Origin: Hordeum vulgare subsp. vulgare
Taxonomy: Eukaryota > Streptophyta > Magnoliopsida > Poales > Poaceae
Direction: 5' to 3'
Assembly (NCBI RefSeq): GCF_904849725.1
Contig: NC_058522.1
Span: 230,677,084-230,741,083, forward strand
DNA length: 64,000 nucleotides
The number at the start of each line of letters is the position of its first letter. Positions within the stretch are counted from its first letter, which is position 1. A model generated the notes under the pieces. It was not told where the DNA came from. It ran no database searches and was given only the letters and a program-made list of their open reading frames with translations. Below, piece after piece: positions 1-11,544 of the stretch. The position numbers and the translations under genes were made by a program.

Positions 1-854
1 TCAACTTGCCGTTGGTGTTTATTGGGACTCCACTCCCTTGACCGCTTCCGCTGAGATATTTAAGGTATATATCAGTTTTACGCTATTTACATGTCATTGC
101 ACTTTGATATATACATTGATGTACTGTGTGTGCCAGCATACTGATCCAGGGATGGCACAGAAACACAGAGGCTTGACTCGTTTTGAGTCGGGTCGCTACA
201 ATGCTATTACTAAAGAAAAATTGCTTATGATTGATGATTTGGCTAGGAACATTGATATAATTTCTCTTAAGATTGATTTTTTGAAAATTAGATCTATTCC
301 ACTCAAGCATGATATTAATGAGCCTTTAAAAGCTATGAGAATTTCTATTGATGAGTGTAAGGAAAGAACCGCTAGAATACGTGCTAAGCGTGAATGGCTT
401 GAAAAAAGTTTTTTCTCATGATAATATTGATGAAGATCTTAAAGTGATTGGTGTGGCACCTATTGAATCTTTGTTTTCTAGTATAAATCTTGAAAAAGAT
501 GGGACTGGAGATGAGTCAACTTTTGTTAAAAGGCGTCCCAGTGATTCATTGTTTATAGATCTTAATGATAAGATTGATAAAAGTGGGATGGAAGAGGTCA
601 AAACTTTAAATAGCAATGAGCCCACTCTTTTGAATTCCGGGGATTTTAATTATGATAGTTTCTCTTTGATTGATTGTGTTTCCTTGTTGCAATCCATGTT
701 GAATTCTCCACATGCTTATAGTCAAAATAAAGTTTTTACTAAACATATTGTGGATGCCATGATGAGATCTTTTGAAGAAAAACTTGAGTTGGAAGTTTCT
801 ATACCTAGAAAGCTTTATGATGAGTGGGAACCCACTATTAAGATTAAAATTTAA
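1..854 (+). pseudogene. Athila-lineage gag remnant (element A)
   Basis: This is the C-terminal half of a gag polyprotein from an Athila-lineage Ty3/gypsy element that enters from the left edge. Two reading frames carry it: 38-421, then the +1-shifted frame through 854. They meet near 405-420 in the shared stretch around EWLEKSFFS/KKVFSHDN, so a small indel broke the frame. A TAA at 852-854 ends the second part just before the protease, in the same frame as the protease. The protein is rich in charged and helical residues and I see no zinc knuckle. The identification rests on its place directly upstream of a typical Athila protease. It is a decayed copy whose 5' LTR lies outside the window. 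Confidence 0.75.
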
Positions 855-1190
855 GATTATGAGTGCCATGCTTTGGGTGATTTGGGTGCTAGCGTTTCCA
901 TGATTCCAAAAACTTTATGTGATGTGCTAGGATTCCGTGAATTTGATGATTGCTCTTTAAATTTGCATCTAGCGGATTCTACAATTAAGGAACGTGTGGG
1001 AAGGATTAATGTTCTTATTGTTGCAAATAGGAATTTTCTTCCCGAAGATTTCATTGTTCTTGATATAGATTGCAATCCTACATGTCGTATTATTCTTGGT
1101 AGACCTTTCCTTAGAACGATTGGTGAAATTATTGATATGAAAGAAGGTAATATTAGATTCCAATTCCCATTAAGGAAAGGCATGGATAAC
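855..1190 (+). pseudogene. Athila-lineage retropepsin (element A), cut by element B
   Basis: This is the aspartic protease of element A. The flap/active-site region reads DLGASVSMIPKTLCDVLGF, where Athila proteases carry DLGAS in place of DTGAS. The downstream ILGRPFL motif is typical of retropepsins. The frame is the same as the preceding gag fragment, from which it is separated by a single stop codon. At codon GMDN the reading frame is interrupted by element B at 1191. It resumes at 29896 after the ATAAC target duplication and ends at 29982. The break is therefore an insertion and not a truncation. I am confident of the family and do not claim function. Confidence 0.85.
1186..1190. repeat. 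Target-site duplication ATAAC, left side of element B
   Basis: Five bases ATAAC stand directly before the left LTR of element B. The same five follow the right LTR at 29894-29898. This matches the 5-bp duplication made by LTR-retrotransposon integrases and fixes both ends of B. Confidence 0.93.
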
Positions 1191-2238
1191 TATCGGTGAA
1201 TACTCACAACATAAGCCATGGGTAGGCTAAAGAAGGTAGGAACAGAAGTGGCAACACAGGGCGCTGGGGGCGAGGTTGGTACAAGCATGGGATGCACGTT
1301 GTACCCAAGTTCAGGGCTCTCCGTACAGATAATACCCCTAGTCCTGTCTGAGTGTATGATATGTATGGATGGGATTACAAGGTTGCTCTTGGAGCTGTAT
1401 GGCGAAGGAGGAAGAAGGAGCAGTCGGCTCGTCTCTGCCTCTCCTATGTGGTTGGTGTGTGTGTGTGTGATCAGTTGACCCACCCTCTGCATGGAGGGGG
1501 CTGGGGGTTTTCTAGACGAACCCACCGGCCTACAATATGGATAAAGGGTACAATAGTGGGACCCGGCTGGCAGCCTCGCCGGTTGGCCAGGGGGGCCACG
1601 GGGGTCTTGTCTTGTCACTTGAGGGGCCCGCCGGCTGCGAGGTCCCGTCTGGCCCTCGGACCCGCCGGCTAGCCAATGAGGCTCTCGCGTAAGGTTGACG
1701 CAGGACACGTATGGTACGCTCGGTGTCGTCCAGCGAGATTCGTCATGGGCAGACCGTACGGCCGCCTCCACTGTTCCCACGCCGAGTGTAGTAATGGAGT
1801 GGGATTTTGACGGCCGACACTATGTTGGGTGATGGATCAGAACCGGGGGAGGTCAGTGGCGTGGCCATCGACGCTGGTACCCACCGTGCACTCCGATCCA
1901 GTACCTTTGCTGACGCGTAGCCACCTTTAATCGTAGGGTCTCGTCATGACCTACGATCTGATTTGACTTGAGATCCTAGGCCGGCTAGCCTGCTTAACTA
2001 GCCATCTTGGGCACGGCCGCCTCAACCCTAGCCGGCTGGCTGGGCCTAGGCGGCCCGGAAGAGGTAGCCGTCTTGTTTCTAGCTGGCACGTGTTGCCTGG
2101 CCGGCCAGAGAGTTGGTCGTCAAGTCCCCTAGCCGGCCAGAGGACTTGGGCCTTGTAGAATTGTTCTTGGTCATCCCTTTTGGGCCGGAGATAAAGGAGG
2201 AGGCTCGCTGAACCTACCCCAGGGTTATCCCCCCCACA
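1191..2238 (-). repeat. 3' LTR of element B
   Basis: 1048 bp matching 28930-29893. The outer end reads TATCGGTGAATACTC against TGTCGATGAATACTC in the partner, so the terminal TG has mutated to TA. The inner end closes CCCACA against CCGACA. It holds about 97 bp near 1525-1620 that the other LTR lacks; the indel edges share a short CCRCCGGCT repeat. At 1508-1517 the partner's TATA box (TATAAAA on the minus strand) is disrupted, reading CTAGAAAA. Confidence 0.92.
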
Positions 2239-2659
2239 GTAGTCCCCGAAGCTGGAGAGGCCCACCGCCTGTTTGCGGGTGGTGTCTCTGGCTTGATTTT
2301 TGTCGTTGTATTCCTGCCGCCACCTATGGGAGGGGTTGCTGGCTCGGAAGCCGGCAGGCTTCGAAGCGACGCCTCGGCTTTGACGTAGGCTGCGCAAATC
2401 GCGCCACGTGCCAGGCCCGGCCAGATGTGAGGATGGTTTATACTATTGACGGGATCGGGCCTGGGCCCTTGGTCCCGCCACGGCGCCCCCTCGGCCGCCG
2501 TGTGGAGGATCCTCTGCGGATTTACTCCCCGACGGTTGGGTTTCGGAAAACGCTACCGCCCGTAATACACTGGATTAGTGGGGCTCCGCGCGCATTGGAT
2601 CCCCTACCCATGATCTTTCGTGGGGATTAAATGGGATGCGGTGGTACCGAGGAGGCCAT
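2239..2659 (-). other. Non-coding 3' internal remnant of element B
   Basis: GC-rich sequence between B's 3' LTR and the broken edge of element C. On the minus strand the bases next to the LTR read GCTTCGGGGACTAC, a possible but weak polypurine tract. By position it would have been upstream of B's antisense gene, whose N-terminal exon is missing. Part of it was therefore probably lost in the deletion that also truncated C near 2660. No convincing ORF is present. Confidence 0.6.
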
Positions 2660-3022
2660 TTGCCCCCTTGACGAAATCCTATGGACAAACATTGCTGCAT
2701 TCAAAGTGCTTGTTCATGTCGCAGATCCAATCCTCAGCATCAAGCGGCTGGTCACACGACGTGAAGGTCTTCGGCTGATTTGACAGAACTGACTCAGATT
2801 AGCAAACTGATTGCCCCCATGATGGAAGTTTCCTTGCTATTGATTAGTCCTCTCTTGCAAAAACTGTATCAGCATCTGAGTGTTTGCATTTGTACCAGCC
2901 ATCACCGCTTTCCAAGCCTCTGCAGGAGGAGGCGGCGGCGGAGGAGGATTCTCTAGAGGAGGAGGTGGTGGCGGCATGTCAGCACCCTCACGACCTGGAT
3001 TCTGACGAGTTGGTGGAGCCAT
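2660..3022 (-). pseudogene. Truncated second copy of element C gag start
   Basis: On the minus strand the frame begins MAPPTRQNPGREGADMPPPP at 3022 and continues through a proline-rich stretch to a stop after ERTNQ. It matches the gag start at 13760. Beyond that the DNA keeps similarity to gag down to about 2660 and then switches abruptly to element B sequence. It is a fragment of a second internal region joined to the 3' LTR of C and has no coding potential. Confidence 0.8.
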
Positions 3023-4064
3023 CCTGAAGACGGACAACACATTAGCCCACTGAATAAATTGAAGGTATAGCTGAATCAAAAAGGCAGGAATATCTGAACA
3101 GGAATATTAGCAATTGCACTCGAACAAAATAGTAAGAATGCTTTCTCAAAGTGACTGTCGACAGAATTCTGATTAAGCCCACTTGCAAACAAGTATGAGC
3201 TAGAACTGCTCGGAACAAACGTATGATCGAGAGTTCATCCGATATCTTCATGGATAAGATCGCACGGGCTCAAATTTACAGTTGCCATCCTGTGCAAGGT
3301 AGTGCACACGACTTACAAAGTATTCGCGAGTCGTAGCAAGCTACAAGGACTCTTTAAGACACAACGAGAATCGCTGTAAGACGACCGTGAACAAACATAC
3401 CCACTGAATGTCGAATCCCAACGTCACATCATGCATCTATAGGAAGATTGTCCTATGAGTCACTACTTGATATCCCACCTATGAATTCCCAAAATATATG
3501 GTCATGCAATCTGGTACACGGATACAAGGAGTAATATTCACACAACTCCTATACTAACCCGTCCAATGTATCACATCCGTCAACACATAACCAGAATCTC
3601 GGACCTTCATCTACTACAGACCCTCATGATCACAATGATACGAAGTATGGCCATACTCCCGAACAATCTGCAGCAGCACTCGAGACACCGGGGTTATCTC
3701 GCCACTACTAGTATTGAAGCAATTACGAACATCCTTCGTTCTGAGATACTCAGAAATTTGAATGATTGCGATGTGCACAAGAATCCCTTGGAGCTCAACT
3801 CCCCGGAAGAAATCAAGGCAGACAGGAGGCACCAAGACAGAACTCCGTCACATCGATATCATATAGATTTCAAAATACCCGCGTGATCCTAAAAAAAATT
3901 TGAGCGAGAAGAGGAGTAGAATTAAGATTCCTAAGACGATAACCTCACCAGAGCAAGGAAGAGGAGAAAAAAGAAACCTACTCTCCGATATAACTAAGAG
4001 TCAAAACATTTTACTAGACTCGACTCGGCCAAGTACGATCACACAAAGGCTCCTGTGGTCGTAA
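3023..4064 (-). other. Copy of element C untranslated leader
   Basis: About 1 kb matching 13761-14799, the region between primer-binding site and gag in the complete copy. It contains only short ORFs that are not conserved in frame between the two copies, so I treat it as an untranslated leader. Confidence 0.75.
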
Positions 4065-4078
4065 GGCTCTGATTACCA
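4065..4078 (-). promoter_or_regulatory. Primer-binding site, second copy (iMet type, element C)
   Basis: The minus strand reads TGGTAATCAGAGCC three bases inside the LTR edge. It is the initiator tRNA-Met primer site TGGTATCAGAGC with one extra A. The same extra base occurs in the other copy at 14800-14813. Confidence 0.8.
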
Positions 4079-7000
4079 GCTTGTAACGACTAAGATGCGG
4101 TCCTTTCCGATTTAGGGAACGAGGCCCCAAAATGGAAAGAAGAGCATCTAAACGTTTCGCAAGCAAAATAAACATAACACATACATAATATAAGAATGAC
4201 AAATAGGGAATCGTTTGCCATCTCCATAGATAATATCAGAGTTTACATCACACATTTATTCACACAAGGTACTTCCGCTACGGACTACATAACATGAGAA
4301 AAGGCTAGCTATCTCGCATGCTTGCCCACGATCACGACCACGCCTCAGTCTTCTGAATAGTTCACGTACATGCGGTCGTTCTCCTCATCGTACTGCCACG
4401 CTAGCTGCGTGCCATCTGGATCACCTATGTCGGTCTTACTTGTACCTATTGGGGTGTTGAAGTCATCAGTGAGCCACGGGGACTCAGCAATCTATGACCT
4501 CGGTACCGAAACTAGTCAAGTTATTAAGTGAGGAAGGTTCAGTGTTTAGGTTGCAGCATCCTAAGCATTTATGGTGGCTAACTTACATAGAACAAGTTAT
4601 ATATGTGGTGGTCTACGCTAGCGGTCGAAGACTAGGTGATCACTAAGTGATCCTAAACACCTACTTACGTCAAACATAACCCCACCGTGTTCCCGATCGA
4701 AGAGGAGTCTCCGAAGGGGACAGTCACGGTTGCGCACACGGTTGGCAGTTTTATTAGAATTAGTTCAAGTTATCTAGAACCGGATGTTAACAAATATTCC
4801 AGGTTGCCACATAACCACGGGCACGACTTTTCGAAAGATCACGGGCCACATATCTCCAACTAGTCCATCACAAACGGTCACGGGCCGCAAAGTAATCCTC
4901 TATCACGAATCTCGTGATCTCGTCGGATTACTTAGAGGAAAATCTCAACTCTGGGGAGAACTAAAGCTTCACCGGCATTCCTATACGCAAGATATATCGC
5001 TAAGGTAAGACAAGACTAGAAGGACCTCCCGTCGTCTCGACGACCCCGATAAGAGCCGCGTATCTCAGTCTCATGACACGACGGATGAGCACAGCGTACA
5101 GTGGCCTGATAGACATCTCCCGAGTTGCACCGGGTTGGCCCTGCACACGTCTCTAGTTTGGACCAACACTCATGAGGAGGACTGGCCCGGGTTGTTGATT
5201 AATTCCTCGGGGTAGCTATTCCCTATGCAGATTATTATTAAGTGATTAGGAGATCAAAACCAATGTTCGGTCCTGCCGGACAAGTCTTAACACTACACGA
5301 TTTATCAAGGGGGTCCCCGTAACAACCCCGAACGTGTTAGGAGCGATCGGTTATGGAATCAAACACCGGTAGCCGGAAACTATGGCGGCAATAACGGAAC
5401 AAAACTCCCGGAAAGAGGCTAGGCCTTCCGTCATTTACCAAGTATATAGGTGCATTAATTAAATAACAAATTTAAACATAATGATATCAAAACTTATGTT
5501 ATCACATGAGACAATTGCACCTGCAACTAGCAACGCTAACATTAGAAGCTGAGCAAGCCTACTTAGCCATTCAATATTTACTAGGAGGGGAAGGTGTTTG
5601 GGTTTCATGGAAATATCAGGAGGCAATTATTTCAGTGCTAGGCAGCGATCATATGACGACGGAAACGTGAATCTAGGTACAACAAGACTAGAGATGGTAT
5701 CAAGGTCACGTCATCTTGCCTGTGATGTGTTCAGCTTGGAACTGCTCTTGTTCGTCCTGCACGTACTCCCCTGAATCCACGTACTCGCTCTCTAATCCCG
5801 GTGCTACCCAACATAAAAATAGCATCCAATGAACAACAACACAACATGATGCAACATACACATGATGCATGAGATGAGAATGTGCATGCATCTCTATTCT
5901 AGTCACTTGCATGAGCATAAGAAGAAAAGACAAACTTATGTACAGAAATTCACTCTAAGCTATCTTGACATGCATGAAGATGACATGAACATGTACATCA
6001 CGAGAAAATGATGCACAAACATATAAAGAACGCTACGAACGGAGCTACAGATCAACCGGAAACTACAAAACAAGAAATGGAGTCCTACAGATCAAATCCA
6101 CCACAATCACACTACAATGGTATACTTTTGGTATTCCCAGGTTGCCACATGACCAAAAAAACAAGTGTAGGTGGGGTGGTGCAAAGAAACTCACCATACC
6201 ACAAACTATGCACTCACAAGCACCAAAACCACAAAACTATGCATTCTGTTCTAAACAACAACATAGCAGTTTGAGAGCAACATGCAAAGCACCTACATCC
6301 ACCCAAATGTGACAAGCAATATATGTGGCAAAAGCTATTCGAAATCTCTACAAGCATGAGCAAAAAGATAATACAAAGGAGTTACACACAGAAAGATCTA
6401 CAGCTGCTAACTTGGATAAAAATATCAGTTTTCACAGACTTGGTGAAAATCTCAGATTCTCACAAGATGTTTATGCTCTGAAGCATTTTGACAGCACCCA
6501 AGACAATATCTACAGGAAGTGAAATGGAATGAAAATTGACAGAGAGCTAGACAAACACAAAAGCTACAACTCTCTAGTTGATTGCAAGGGCTAAATCCAA
6601 ACACATGAACTTTTGCAACCACAACTACAAGGGAAGAAAATAACAGGAGTTTCTCAGACTTAGTGAAAATCACAGATTTTCACAAAACTGACAATTTTAG
6701 CAACATGCCTACTTTGACAAAGCACAACTTCCACATATAAACTCCTAAGCATAAAACAAAACCACCATGATGTAGAGGGGTTCACCCTCTACTGCCACAT
6801 CAAGGAATCACTCTCTTAGGCTCATCACATCACATGTCGCCAAGCTCTGAACTTAGTTCAAAACAGAAAAATGACATTTCCAGAAAGTGTCCAAAAGGGA
6901 AATCTGATTCCACCAATGTATTCCTGGGATGATTCTACCCCAAAAACATATATAATACCTAGGTACTTGCATAGAACACATAGGCACAAAGTAGAAAGGA

Positions 7001-7139
7001 AAAAACTACAAGGGATCACATGGATGCAAATAGTGCCATATCACATGTGTTTCTCACAAGTTCATCACCTACACATGCACTTGCACACACTCACAACTCT
7101 AATGGTGACATGAGTGTTTAGACCTGATGTATATGTGCA

Positions 7140-7450
7140 TTAGCACATCACCACACACATACTCATGCTTGACCTCCTTCACACATGCACATCCACACAC
7201 AAGTATGTGTGTGGGTGGGGGGAACCCACACACACACACACACTCACTCACTTGCACAAACTAGTGCATATGCTCAACACCCATGGACATGAGTAACACA
7301 CACACATACATGTTTGCACACAAGTGCTCACCAAGGCAAAACCATACCTTGGGCATGTGGTGTCACACACACACACAAGCAAACACCATATGTAAGTTGC
7401 ACCACACACACTCACATACACATGGTTCACTAACACTCTACACACACATA
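7140..7450. repeat. CA-rich microsatellite zone in C LTR
   Basis: Repeated CACA and CACT tracts, including an inverted pair (GTGTGTGGG followed by CCCACACACA near 7205-7240) that can fold back. The partner LTR has a shorter version at 17830-18130. Short ORFs here are artefacts of the dinucleotide repeat. Confidence 0.85.
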
Positions 7451-7572
7451 CTAACTAAAACCAAGGTAAAACCTAATGGTTTAGGCCCTAGGCAACAAAA
7501 TAGAGATGCCTAAGGAACACATCTAACAACCAAAGCAAAACAACAAAATAAAATAACAAGAAAAAATAAAAG

Positions 7573-7797
7573 GGGGCTTGGGGGTCGAACCCTCAACCCA
7601 CTGCACCAACACACAGCAACAAACCACTGGACTAACTGCCCTAGCTCGACAGAACAGAGGGAGGAAGCAAGATATGCATTCCCCCTGCGCTATTGTGCCA
7701 CAAGAAATAAAATAGCAAAAGGGGGGTGGCGCTGCGGGACTCGAAACCACGACCTGCCTAAGGTAAAACACACTGCTACCGTTGTGCTGCGCTATCG
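7573..7797 (-). other. Two tandem tRNA-like modules in left C LTR
   Basis: On the minus strand two segments of about 70 nt look like tRNAs. The downstream one (7645-7573) has an A-box-like TAGTCCAGTGG and a B box GGGTTCGACCCCC. The upstream one (7797-7727) has AGCACAACGGTAGC and a degraded B box GGTTTCGAGTCCC. Each is followed by CCCCCTTTT, a Pol III-type T run. Acceptor-stem pairing is poor, so these are tRNA-like, not functional tRNA genes. Better-preserved copies lie at 18265-18485. Confidence 0.5.
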
Positions 7798-8453
7798 AAG
7801 GTTAACTGAGAGGGGGACTCTGCTCTTTTGAGCAACCCCCTCTGGATCTAACACAACCCGACGGTGGCCAGAACAGGGGAGGATCACCGCCGGCGATACA
7901 CGTTAAATTGAGCAACGACTCGTTGCTGGAAGGGAGAAGGACCTCCCACGGTTCCATTTCTACACTAAGCTCGACAAGAGGAGCCCTACATCTACTACTC
8001 CACGACACGCGGCGGCGCCGGCGACAGAGAGATCCACGGAGGCGATGATATGGCCATACACGCGAGGTCTAGCTACCGGGGAAGGGGGAGGAGTGTACCC
8101 GCACACCTATTGGTCGATGAGGACACGCCTGACGGAGAGGAAGCAGGGGACGTCGTGGAAGAAGGGAAGCAGGGGTGGTCGTCGTAGCGGACGAAGGCCG
8201 TCGTCGAAGTAGGGGAAGCATGGGCGATCGTCGACGGTTAGCTGCGGGAACGGACCCCCTTGAGGTCCCGCGTGCTCCTGGGCTACTCGGAGAAGACGGA
8301 GATGCACGGCAACGACGGCGACGAGCACCTCATGGATCGGCCATGGCGGAGGAGGAACTCGGCCCGCCTACTGGCGATCTGGGGAGAGGGAGGAGGAAGA
8401 GGAAGGAGGTGGTAGCTCTGCGAGGGAATCCTAGCCCACTGCTCGGATGCCAA

Positions 8454-8464
8454 GGGTTATATAG
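8454..8464 (-). promoter_or_regulatory. TATA box of left C LTR
   Basis: The minus strand reads CTATATAACCC, a good plant TATA box about 810 nt inside the LTR start. The same motif is kept at 19145-19155 in the other LTR. Confidence 0.6.
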
Positions 8465-9272
8465 AGGGCGAGGAAGGCCACTTCGATGTCCGTGAGCACG
8501 GCGTCGCCTCTGTCTTCTCGCTCTCTCTAACGAAACTGACGGAAAGGCAAGAGGAGGGAGACAGCGTCTACAGGAGAGGGAAGGAGTGGGCTGTGCGCGA
8601 GGAGGGGGGGTTACTGGGCCAACGAGGAGGAGGAGGCCCGCTTGGAGGCGCCAGGTAAGGAAAAGAAAAATCCACTGGGGTTTTTCTATTTAAAAGAGAA
8701 CAGAGATAAATAAAATCACACAACCAACACTGTTGACTCTAAAATAAAACAAAAATGCCCCTAGTCATAAGGGAATTATGCCCTATTTAAATAAATTAAA
8801 AGGGAATTTTTGGAGCACTTAAATATTTACAAAACAGAATTAATTAAACTGTTTTGTGAATATTTACCCCTCTCAAACATAGATTCAAAACATTTTAAAC
8901 CTAGCATCACATCCACCACAACTCACTCTAAAATATAAACATTTTTGAATAAGGGATAGGGCAAGTAAAACTTGAGCTTTGAGAAATAGAGAAGGGGGGT
9001 TTTAAAACCTAGTTGCAAACTAACATAGTTGCACCCCACTTTCAAATGCACCACTCATCACATCAAATATCGTCACATATCACCACCACATTCATGGAAC
9101 CACAATAATAACAAACATAAGAAGGCATGAATGGAATGAATGCATGAATGCAAAGGGGAGACAAGTAACATCACATGAAATATCACATGCATATATCTCA
9201 CATGGCAATGACATGATGGACCCACATACCAGAAGGTTCCAAATATGGAAAGTTACACTCTGGGGCATTACA

Positions 9273-9290
9273 AACTCTCCCACACTACAA
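9273..9290 (-). promoter_or_regulatory. Polypurine tract of element C
   Basis: The minus strand reads GTGTGGGAGAGTT immediately before the 3' LTR start TGTAATGCCCC. It is the expected plus-strand primer for reverse transcription. Confidence 0.75.
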
Positions 9291-9309
9291 AAAGATCTCA
9301 TCCCGAGAT

Positions 9310-10740
9310 CTAGGACTGAAAGAACTGTGGGAATTCAGAACAGGTGATCCTCGTGTTCCCAAGTAGCCTCTTTATCAGAATGATGTGACCACTGCACCTT
9401 GAGAAATTTGATTGACTTGTTGCGGGTCTTGCGCTTAGTCGCCTCGAGAACCACAAATGGATGCTCACGATAGGATAGGTCGGGTTGAAGGTCGATGTCT
9501 TGAAGATCAACTGTGTGCTCGGGAGTCTTGAAGCATCTCCGGAGCTGAGAGACATGGAACACGTCATGCATATTTGCAAAGTTTGAAGGTAGCTCACGCT
9601 GATACCAAGGTCGCCTCTCTTGCCAACAACTCTGAAAGGACCAACGAAACAAGGTGCAAGCTTGCCTTTGATGCCAAAACGATGTGTGTCCTTCATAGGA
9701 GACACCTTGAGATAGACGAAGTGATCGAGCTCATAAGACATGTCACGATGCTTGTTATCATAATAGCACTTCTGACGGGACTGCACTGCTCTGAGATTAT
9801 CCCAAATGACCCGAAACATCTCTTCAGCTTCTTCTATCAAGTCATTCCCAAAAATCTCACGCTCTCCGGTCTCGGACCAGTTGAGCGGGGCACCACACTT
9901 CCTGCCATAGAGAATCTCAAACGGAGCTTTGCCTGAACTAGCTTGATAACTGTTGTTATACGAGAACTCAACAAAAGGCAGGTAGTCTTCCCACTTCATG
10001 CCAAAAGAGATAACACTCGTTCTCAGCATATCCTCAAGGACCTGATTGACTCTCTCCACTTGCCCACTAGTCTGAGGATGAAAAGTTGTGATGAATCGTA
10101 TCTTCGTACCCATCGCAGACTGAAAATGGTCCCAGAACATGGAACTGAAGATACTTCCGTGATCTGAAGAAATCAACATAGGCACGCCGTGCAAAGACAC
10201 TATCCTGGAAGTGTACAACTCTGCAAGCTGAGCTGTCGAGATGGATTCCTTGACTGGAAGAAAATGAGCCACTTTACTCAACTTGTTGATGACGAGGAAG
10301 ATGGCATCGTTACCCTTCTTGGACTTCGGAAACCCAGTGAAGAAATCCATCTCAATATGGTCGAACTTCCACTCGGGAATGGGCAATGGATGCAAAAGAC
10401 CTGCTGGACGTTGATGCTCTGCTTTCACCCTTTGACATACATCACATTCATTTACGAACTGAGCAATCTCATGCTTCATGCGAGTCCACCAGAAGGTCTG
10501 TTTCAAGTCCTCATACATCTTGGAACTTCCTGGATGTATTGAGAGCAGAGAGTTATGAGCTTCTTCCATGATTACCTTTCTGAGATCACCTTTCGGAACG
10601 ACAAGACGATCCTCAAAGAATAACGTGTCTCTGGCATCAACACTGAAGCACTTATATTTGGGCACTCCCTTTGCCAAGCCAATCTTAACTTTCTTCACCA
10701 TTGCATCAAGAAGTTGTGCTGCTCGGACCTGATCTTCCAA
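9310..10740 (-). pseudogene. Integrase with chromodomain, element C
   Basis: The frame opens in the link to the zinc-binding region, with HPGSSKMYEDLKQTFWW, then CDVCQR, giving an HHCC finger. The catalytic core follows, with aspartates in IEMDFFTGF and ISSDHGS and the glutamate in SGQVERVNQ. The region up to RFGIKGKLAPCFVGPF is the C-terminal GPF/Y-like module. A frameshift near 9640 moves the tail to the frame 9652-9335. That tail contains MHDVFHVSQLRRCF and a chromodomain (YREHPFVVLEATKRKTRNKS to WSHHSDKEATWEHE). Chromodomains of this type bind modified histone tails and guide insertion into heterochromatin. A partner with the same layout lies in element F. Inactive because of the frameshift. 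Confidence 0.9.
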
Positions 10741-10785
10741 GGTAGGAGAGATCTGAAGATTTGCAAGAAATCCCTGAGGTACTAA

Positions 10786-11517
10786 CTAAAGGTTGAGCTT
10801 TCTGAAAGATTCACAAAGGTCGGTCTGGAGAGGCTTCAGAATGAGACTGTTGCAGTAAGCCTTCCTGCTCAAAGCATCTGCCATGACATTAGCTTTGCCT
10901 GGAGTGTACTCAACGCTCGGATTAAAATCTTGGAGCATTTCCACCCAAAGAGTTTGCCGAAGATTCAGGTTAGGCCGGGTGAAGATGTACTTGAGACTCT
11001 TGTGATCGCTGAACACTTCCACCTTTCGTTCCAACAAGAGGTGTCTCCAAGTCATTAGAGCATGTACCACTACCGCCAGCTCAAGATCATGCACATGATA
11101 ATTCTTCTCACTTGGCTTCAACTGCCTCGAGGTATAAGATACCACTTTCTTCTCTTGCACCAGAACTGCACCAAGACCTTGAAGAGAGGCGTCGCAGTAC
11201 ACTTGGTAAGGTTTGGAGTCATCAGGAGGAACCAAGACTGGAGTAGAGGTGAGCTTCTCTTTGAGTGTGTCGAAGGCCAACTGACACTATGGAGACCAGA
11301 CATACTTCACACCCTTCTGAAGAAGACTTGAGAGAGGCTTAGCAATCTTGGATAAGTTCTCAACGAACCTTCTACAATAGCTTGCAAGCCCGAGAAAGCT
11401 TCGAAGCTGCTTCACATTTTGTGGAGGCTCCCACTCAACAATGGCCTGCACCTTCGACGGATCAACTTTGATGCCCTCGGCAGAGGTGATGTGCCCAAGA
11501 TAGACAACTTCTTTCAA
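10786..11517 (-). pseudogene. RT thumb/connection and RNase H, element C
   Basis: Two fragments in different frames. The first (11517-11287) has [20 protein letters not shown] and [15 protein letters not shown], the usual end of plant gypsy RT. The second (11280-10786) is RNase H, with [37 protein letters not shown] and ending [12 protein letters not shown]. The RNase H acidic residues D, E, D are visible in CDAS, HDLELA and SDHKS, with the last D in ADALSR. Stops at 11286 and 11518 and a shift between the two fragments break the frame. It lies between RT and integrase as expected. Confidence 0.9.
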
Positions 11518-11544
11518 CCAGAACTCACATTTGGAAAACTTGGC

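Larger units (their letters stand above)
4082..9272 (-). repeat. LTR of element C, left copy (3' LTR of the complete unit)
   Basis: 5191 bp from TGTAACGACTAAG to GGGGCATTACA, matching 14817-19931 along its whole length. The ends TGTAA/TTACA are inverted repeats. It contains a CA-rich microsatellite zone (about 7140-7450), two tRNA-like modules (7573-7797), a GC-rich block (about 7990-8660) and a TATA motif at 8454-8464 on the minus strand. Small indels separate it from its partner, for example an extra TG/CA segment near 7201-7230. Confidence 0.92.

Noticed and set aside
1190..1780. 196-codon minus ORF in B's left LTR
   Set aside because: It is LTR sequence with its partner at 28936-29800 in a different open/closed state. 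No protein family is recognisable.
7248..7445. Cysteine-rich ORF in the CA repeat zone
   Set aside because: The translation comes from a dinucleotide repeat and is not conserved in frame in the partner LTR.
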